42,603 bases of DNA from an uncultured Oscillospiraceae bacterium. Its GTDB lineage: Bacteria; Bacillota; Clostridia; Oscillospirales; Acutalibacteraceae. The notes beneath the pieces are model-generated. The model did no database searches. It worked only from the letters and a program-made list of their open reading frames with translations, and had not been told where the DNA came from. Shown piece after piece: positions 39,940-42,603 of the stretch. The position numbers were made by a program, and so were the translations under genes. The stretch covers positions 1 to 42,603 of the forward strand of contig URGJ01000013.1 in assembly GCA_900547445.1 (NCBI GenBank). Direction: 5' to 3'. Every line of letters begins with the position of its first letter. Position 1 is the stretch's first letter.

Positions 39940-41514
39940 ATGAGCTACACCTCTTATTCATATCTGCTGATATTTTTAGGAACTGTCTTTATTTGCTATA
40001 CCGCTGTTCCCAAAAAATTTAAGTGGACGGTGCTTTTGCTTACAAGCTATGTTTTTTACTGGATAAACAGTAAAGGGCTTATTGTTTTTCTGCTCCTTTC
40101 TACTGTTGCGGTGTATTTCGCGGGAATTTTCTTAAACCGTATAAATGATACCGCCGCCCTTGCTAAAAGGGGACTGGAGAGGGAGGAGAAAAAAGAGGTA
40201 AAAGCGCTTGTCAACTGGCAGAAAAGGGCGGTTGTCGCTTTGGCGGTCGGTTTTATTTTTGCGATACTTTTGATACTTAAATACTCTGCCTTTTTCGCGC
40301 ACACCTTAAATTCTGCGTTTGGCTTTCTGCACCTTAAAGAACTTAAATTTATGCTCCCGCTCGGAATTTCCTACTATACCCTGCAGGCGGCGGGCTACAT
40401 AATCGACGTTTACCGCGGAAAATACCGCGCGTCGGAAAATTTTGGCAAGGTGGCGCTTTTTCTATGCTTTTTTCCTCAGATTGTCGAGGGGCCTATCGGC
40501 CGCTTTGATAAGCTTGCCGACCTGCTTTATGAGGGACACGGTTTCGATTATGACAGATTAGCCAAAGGTGTTCAGCTGATTTTCTGGGGACTCTTTAAAA
40601 AAATGGTTATCGCCGACCGCGCGAATATTTTTGTGGTGCAGGTCTTTGACGGCTATAACAACTATTCGGGCAGTATTGTTCTGCTTGGCGGTTTGCTTTA
40701 CACATTGCAGATTTACGCAGAGTTTTCTGCTTGTATGGATATAGTGACGGGCAGCGCGCAGATATTCGGCGTTCCGCTTGCAAAAAACTTTGAGCGTCCC
40801 TTTTTCTCAAAATCGGTGGGCGAGTTCTGGCGGCGCTGGCATATCACCTTGGGCGCGTGGCTCAGGGATTATGTCTTTTATTCGGTCTCGCTCTCAAAGC
40901 CCTTTATGAAGCTGAGTAAATTTGCAAAAAAACATTTTAACGAATTTTTAGGCTCGCTTGTCCCCGCCTCGTTTGCTATGTTTTTTACCTGGTTCGGTAT
41001 AGGTTTCTGGCACGGCGCGGGCTGGAAATACATTGTTTACGGATTTTACTATTACGCGATAATGATGGCGGGAATGTATCTTGAACCGCTCTTTGCAAGG
41101 GCTTTTACCGCACTAAAAATTAATCGGGAGTCTGTGCCGCTCAATGCCTTGCGAATAATCAGAACAATCATTATTGTGATAGGCGGAATGATGCTTTTCC
41201 GCGCGGATACCGTAGGCGTTTGGGGCGGTATGCTGAAAAGCATATTTACCTCGTTCGGCGCGGGCGGATTTTTTAATACCGCCTTATCCTTAGGAATGGA
41301 TAAGCAGGATTTTCTTATTATTGCTATCGGCGCTCTTGTTATGCTTATAATCAGTCTTTTACAGGAAAAGGGCATAAAGGTGCGGGAGAGCCTTGCAAGA
41401 CAGAAGTTACCCGTCCGCTGGAGCGTTTACGCCTGTTTAGTGCTGGCTTGCGTGATTTTCGGCGCGTACGGCGCGGGCTACGACGCGGTTGACTTTATTT
41501 ACGGACAGTTTTGA
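39940..41514 (+). CDS. dltB: MBOAT O-acyltransferase, DltB-like
   Basis: A 524-residue polytopic protein of about ten or more membrane helices, of the membrane-bound O-acyltransferase family. The family blocks are LPLGISYYTLQAAGYIIDVYRG-like (about 140-160), FPQIVEGPIGRF, GEFWRRWHITLGAWLRDYVF, and the catalytic histidine H358 in GFWHGAGWKY. DltB moves the D-alanyl group from DltC across the membrane toward teichoic acid. PatB/AlgI-type acetylases of polysaccharides share these blocks, but a carrier protein and adenylation enzyme alongside favour DltB. It ends directly before the SGNH gene. Confidence 0.88.
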   Translation: MSYTSYSYLLIFLGTVFICYTAVPKKFKWTVLLLTSYVFYWINSKGLIVFLLLSTVAVYFAGIFLNRINDTAALAKRGLEREEKKEVKALVNWQKRAVVALAVGFIFAILLILKYSAFFAHTLNSAFGFLHLKELKFMLPLGISYYTLQAAGYIIDVYRGKYRASENFGKVALFLCFFPQIVEGPIGRFDKLADLLYEGHGFDYDRLAKGVQLIFWGLFKKMVIADRANIFVVQVFDGYNNYSGSIVLLGGLLYTLQIYAEFSACMDIVTGSAQIFGVPLAKNFERPFFSKSVGEFWRRWHITLGAWLRDYVFYSVSLSKPFMKLSKFAKKHFNEFLGSLVPASFAMFFTWFGIGFWHGAGWKYIVYGFYYYAIMMAGMYLEPLFARAFTALKINRESVPLNALRIIRTIIIVIGGMMLFRADTVGVWGGMLKSIFTSFGAGGFFNTALSLGMDKQDFLIIAIGALVMLIISLLQEKGIKVRESLARQKLPVRWSVYACLVLACVIFGAYGAGYDAVDFIYGQF

Positions 41515-41529
41515 TTGGAAGTAAGATTC

Positions 41530-42498
41530 ATGAATAAAACAGGATTAAAACAGCTTATTAGGGCGGTCTCATTCATATGCGTGACGGTTATGCTTATTGT
41601 CGCCTCGTCATATATGTTAGCGCCAAAGGACAACACCGCCGAGGGCGGCATAACAAACCCCAATGCCAACGGCTTCTTTTCAGAGCCGAAAAATACAATT
41701 GATATTGCGGTTATAGGCAATTCCGACGCATACAGCGGCTTTTCGCCGTTAGAGCTTTGGAACAGTTACGGCTACACCTCCTATGTAAGCGCGGAGGGGC
41801 GGCAGACCGTGGCCGGGAGCTATTCACAGCTTAAAAAAATTATGAAATGCCATACCTTAAAGCTTGTTATATTGGAAACCGACAGCTTTTTTACCAAATC
41901 AAAGCTTGCTGAAAATGCGGCGAAGCTTATCAACGCGTCAATGGGTTTTGCCTTTTCGGTGTTTCAGTATCACGACCGCTGGAAAAGGGTAAAGCCGCGC
42001 GAGCTTTTGAAGGCTCCCGACTATACCGCCCACTGCACCGCAAAGGGACAGTGGCTGAGCAACGAGGTCAAGGGTTATACGGGCGGCGAATATATGGTGA
42101 AAACCGAAAAAAAGGCGGAAATACCGCTGTCGACAAAAGCTCCGCTTGATATGTTTGTAAATACCTGCCGCGATAACGGCATAGAGCTTTTGTTTTTAGA
42201 ACTGCCCTCGCAAAGCTCCTGGAATTACAAAAGGCACAACGCGGTCAAGGATTATGCGGACAAAAACAGTATTCCCTTTCTTGACCTTAATATTGACAGA
42301 GATAAATTCGGCTTCGACTGGAAGACCGACACAAGGGACGGAGGCAATCACCTTAATAACAGGGGAGCGCGTAAGGCTACCCTGTTTATAGGGAAATATC
42401 TTAATGAAAATTACTTGCTTACCGACCACAGAAAGGACGAAGCCTTTAAGGGCTGGGACAGGGATTACGGCGAATACAGCGAGATTGTAAAAATATAA
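41530..42498 (+). CDS. DltD-like SGNH-fold membrane-anchored protein
   Basis: A 322-residue protein with one N-terminal membrane helix (about 9-28) and an outside SGNH-hydrolase-like domain: block I is IGNSDAYSGF (nucleophile-type Ser in GNSD), and the C-terminal DGGNHLNNRGA holds the Asp/His-type pair. DltD proteins have this make-up but are usually about 100 residues longer, so this is a short form or an analogue. It likely takes the D-alanyl or acyl group from the MBOAT protein and places it on the acceptor polymer. The ATG at 41530 is chosen because GGAAGTAAG lies 5 bp before it; a TTG at 41515 would abut the dltB stop and lacks a site. Last gene in the window, with no clear terminator after it. 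Confidence 0.82.
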   Translation: MNKTGLKQLIRAVSFICVTVMLIVASSYMLAPKDNTAEGGITNPNANGFFSEPKNTIDIAVIGNSDAYSGFSPLELWNSYGYTSYVSAEGRQTVAGSYSQLKKIMKCHTLKLVILETDSFFTKSKLAENAAKLINASMGFAFSVFQYHDRWKRVKPRELLKAPDYTAHCTAKGQWLSNEVKGYTGGEYMVKTEKKAEIPLSTKAPLDMFVNTCRDNGIELLFLELPSQSSWNYKRHNAVKDYADKNSIPFLDLNIDRDKFGFDWKTDTRDGGNHLNNRGARKATLFIGKYLNENYLLTDHRKDEAFKGWDRDYGEYSEIVKI

Positions 42499-42550
42499 AG
42501 CCGAGAATAACGGTTTCAAAATCTGCGAATTTTAAAACTTTTTGCTGTTA

Positions 42551-42603
42551 TGTAGGTTTACAATAGATATGTTACAGTTGGCAATAAAAAATAAGTGACG
42601 AAT
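42551..42603. repeat. Right copy of 53-bp terminal inverted repeat
   Basis: Exact reverse complement of 3-55. It begins 52 bp after the last gene and runs to the final base of the window, so its true length could be greater. Confidence 0.9.

Overview
The window looks like a chromosomal contig from a spore-forming Clostridia, most likely a gut Oscillospiraceae/Ruminococcaceae-type Bacillota. The evidence is an intact sporulation sigma factor (SigK), SpoIVA, a TepA-FtsK gene pair, RNase Y, strong AGGAGG-type ribosome binding sites, frequent TTG/GTG starts and many class II vitamin/envelope genes typical of that group. No phage, insertion sequence or CRISPR array was seen. A 53-bp sequence at the extreme left end recurs as a perfect inverted copy at the extreme right end, so the contig is bounded by an inverted repeat.

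Layout. 1-5.5 kb (+): class A penicillin-binding protein, a DUF2156 protein, a GNAT acetyltransferase and a ComM/YifB-type AAA ATPase. 5.6-5.9 kb: tRNA-Ala(CGC) and a cluster of hairpin terminators. 5.96-6.64 kb (-): sigK. 6.8-8.3 kb (+): rhamnulokinase. 8.4-9.7 kb (+): a cobalamin riboswitch controlling a DUF4430 (transcobalamin-like) lipoprotein and an ECF transporter S component. 9.7-11.6 kb: RNase Y with a structured leader. 11.6-19.4 kb: rpoB-rpoC under their own promoter; RpoB carries an acidic linker and a C-terminal four-cysteine zinc ribbon. 19.5-23.8 kb (-): class II aldolase, a degenerate E2-type acyltransferase, and an overlapping three-gene lipid module (CrtO-type acyltransferase, MGDG-synthase-like glycosyltransferase, PAP2 phosphatase). 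23.8-28.0 kb (+): tepA, ftsK/spoIIIE and a ComEC-like metallo-beta-lactamase-fold hydrolase. 28.05-28.55 kb (-): a DtxR-family repressor followed by an in-frame remnant of an alpha/beta hydrolase. 28.6-30.2 kb: spoIVA, convergent with a Xer-type recombinase. 31.2-35.3 kb (+): a two-component system, a peptidoglycan amidase-like protein that lacks one zinc ligand, and a TVP38 membrane protein. 35.3-42.5 kb (+): a fused ABC transporter followed at once by a dltA-dltC-dltB-dltD-like set.

How the genes work together. Much of the window concerns the cell envelope: peptidoglycan synthesis, glycolipid modification, envelope-stress sensing, peptide export or resistance, and probable D-alanylation of cell-wall polymers. 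The right-hand 11 kb reads as an envelope-defence region with two transcription units. The best candidates for new biology are the B12-riboswitch/DUF4430/ECF-S uptake pair, the RpoB zinc-ribbon tail, and the ABC-dlt operon with its GTACAG operator. All functional statements rest on recognised motifs in the translated sequence; no database search was possible.
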